Below, in pieces: positions 62,733 through 64,000 of a stretch of 64,000 nucleotides of DNA (position 1 is its first letter; each line of letters begins with the position of its first letter). The position numbers were made by a program, and so were the translations under genes. The stretch comes from Fibrobacter sp. UBA4223 (GTDB taxonomy: Bacteria > Fibrobacterota > Fibrobacteria > Fibrobacterales > Fibrobacteraceae), in assembly GCA_002382975.1 (NCBI GenBank), contig DFTB01000007.1:180034-244033 (forward strand), written 5' to 3'. Below the pieces are notes generated by a model. The model ran no database searches. It was not told the DNA's origin and saw nothing but the letters and a program-made list of their open reading frames with translations.

Positions 62733-63923
62733 ATGTTGAATAAAGCATTGGAATGGCGGAAGATTTCGTTGCCCCTTGTGGCACTTATTTTTCGCGTCTT
62801 GAAAGTTCTTTCTATTCGCAACAGAAAACTGTGGGTTTTCGGGTGTTGGAAGGGAATGAAGTATGACGACAATTCCAAATTTCTATTCGAATATGTCAAC
62901 CACCATTATCCTAAAATTAGGTGTGTCTGGCTAACTCGCGAAAATTCCGTTGCACAGAAGGTTCGTGAATTAGGTTACGAAGCCTATGTAAGCACCTCGT
63001 TAAAAGGGGTGGCGGTGGCTTTACGTTGTGGCGTTGCCATCATGACGAACGGACTTGAGGATTTTGGCCTAGTCCCGTTGGTGGGTGGTGCCAAGATTGT
63101 ATCCTTGTGGCACGGAGTCGGTGGATTCAAAAAAATCTACAATGAAAATTATCATGGTGCTAAGCTGAAATTGAAAAAAGCCTTGGATAGAATCTATAAC
63201 TGGGTCTACCGTGACTTATCGTTGGCAACCTCGGAATATACGGCCGAAAGGTCCATGGAACAGTTTGGCGTTAAACGTGATTCGGTTGTGATAACGGGGC
63301 AACCCCGGAACGACTTGTTCCACGAAAAAATCGACCGTTCGAGTCTTGTTTCGGGAGTGAACCTGAGTGAATTTCGGAAGATTGTTCTTTATATGCCGAC
63401 CTATCGCGTAAGCCCGAATACCCATAGGGATGTAGTAAAGGATATTCTTCAGGAGCTGAGTTCTTGTTCTGCCTTTTGGGATTTTTTGAAGCGTGAAAAC
63501 ATTCTTTTCCTTACGAAACTGCACCCGATGACGCAATTCCAGATGGAGTTCGAGGATAAGCATTTCTTGGTTCTTGGTGATAAAAATGTCAGGTCCGTTC
63601 AGCATATGCTGATGGTCGCTGATTGCCTAGTGACGGATTACTCTAGCTGTTGTGTGGATTACGCCCTGCTTAAAAGGCCTGTCGTGTTTTATGTTCCCGA
63701 TGAAGCGGATTACTTGTCGTATTCGTCACTGAATGATGCGTATGGGCGGATTGTGACTGATAAGGCGGTGACGGTAGAAGACCTGATCGAAAAAATTGCT
63801 TCAGGGAAAATGGAATGTACCGACCGAATAAACGATCTGTTCGAAGACAAGTCGATTTCTGGCACTTGCTATAGTGAAAACATGTATCGGGCTATTTGCC
63901 GTGAGTACAATATCGACGCGTAA
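62733..63923 (+). CDS. CDP-glycerol glycerophosphotransferase-like protein (TagB/TagF family)
   Basis: Peripheral membrane transferase that probably adds a glycerol-phosphate or polyol-phosphate group to a glycan. Typical landmarks: SLWHGVGGFKKI, ITGQPRNDLF, VLYMPTYR and VTDYSSCCVDYALLKRPVVFYVPDEADY. An N-terminal amphipathic or hydrophobic region (LPLVALIFRVLKVLSI) is present. 396 aa. It follows the DXD transferase by 7 bp. In a Gram-negative organism it suggests a phosphate-containing capsule or LPS decoration. Confidence 0.87.
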   Translation: MLNKALEWRKISLPLVALIFRVLKVLSIRNRKLWVFGCWKGMKYDDNSKFLFEYVNHHYPKIRCVWLTRENSVAQKVRELGYEAYVSTSLKGVAVALRCGVAIMTNGLEDFGLVPLVGGAKIVSLWHGVGGFKKIYNENYHGAKLKLKKALDRIYNWVYRDLSLATSEYTAERSMEQFGVKRDSVVITGQPRNDLFHEKIDRSSLVSGVNLSEFRKIVLYMPTYRVSPNTHRDVVKDILQELSSCSAFWDFLKRENILFLTKLHPMTQFQMEFEDKHFLVLGDKNVRSVQHMLMVADCLVTDYSSCCVDYALLKRPVVFYVPDEADYLSYSSLNDAYGRIVTDKAVTVEDLIEKIASGKMECTDRINDLFEDKSISGTCYSENMYRAICREYNIDA

Positions 63924-63944
63924 CCCGCTGTCTACCAGGTAACG

Positions 63945-64000
63945 TATATTTTCTTTCGCAAATTCCTTTAAGGGGATAAAAAAATAGGATGTTCCAATTT
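63945..64000 (+). promoter_or_regulatory. Possible promoter and start of a next gene at the window edge
   Basis: TATATT (63945-63950) is followed by AAGGGG and an ATG at 63989 with four codons before the window ends. Too short to confirm. Confidence 0.25.

Overview
The window almost certainly comes from a Fibrobacter (Fibrobacterota) chromosome. Four proteins carry the Fibrobacter succinogenes major paralogous (FISUMP) domain, which has a W-[LM]-[AT]-E-N-[LM] motif and a later G-W-x-L-P motif. One protein belongs to the TIGR02147 family, there are many lipoproteins with short serine/aspartate-rich starts, and the -10 element is repeatedly TATATT. No rRNA, tRNA, CRISPR array or insertion sequence was found. 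Family names come from motif recognition by eye; no database search was run.

Layout. 1-4136: a 5'-truncated N6-adenine-type methylase and a GIY-YIG/helicase restriction protein. 4446-5002: a DinJ/YafQ toxin-antitoxin pair with a clear promoter and operator. 5103-9279: a TonB-dependent outer-membrane receptor and its partner lipoprotein. 9305-14658: Kelch-like lipoprotein, DUF4143 ATPase, a 46-aa exported peptide, SIMPL protein, Nudix hydrolase and LD-carboxypeptidase. 14787-20189: a six-gene TonB energising operon (DUF3450, TtpC-like, ExbB, ExbD, TonB, TPR), probably powering receptors such as the one at 5103. 20209-29493: YidE/AspT transporter, LysR regulator with an acyltransferase, TIGR02147 protein and several FISUMP or related lipoproteins.

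29775-41268 is the most unusual region. Six closely spaced same-strand genes encode an exported vWA protein, a lipoprotein that also spans the membrane, a tubulin-like GTPase (Tubulin_2 type), a coiled-coil membrane protein, a membrane protein with a periplasmic FISUMP domain, and a voltage-gated cation channel with an S4 sensor and a T-Y-D-G-W pore. I infer a membrane-spanning sensory or effector complex in which a cytoplasmic tubulin-like polymer is coupled to an ion channel. I know of no description of this combination.

41335-44778: two BatA/BatB vWA membrane proteins separated by an opposite-strand degenerate GGDEF protein. 44795-44905: a candidate structured RNA on the minus strand. 44977-58202: envelope and housekeeping genes (inactive M16 homologue, TrmH, MCE protein, HPr and Enzyme I, lytic transglycosylase, four-helix-bundle protein, EamA transporter, CotH lipoprotein). 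58303-63923: a surface-polysaccharide cluster (UDP-glucose dehydrogenase, polymerase/ligase, three transferases).

A second theme is short interspersed repeats of several unrelated families. They sit between genes and, in at least five cases, run into coding sequence where they form start codons, signal peptides or protein tails.
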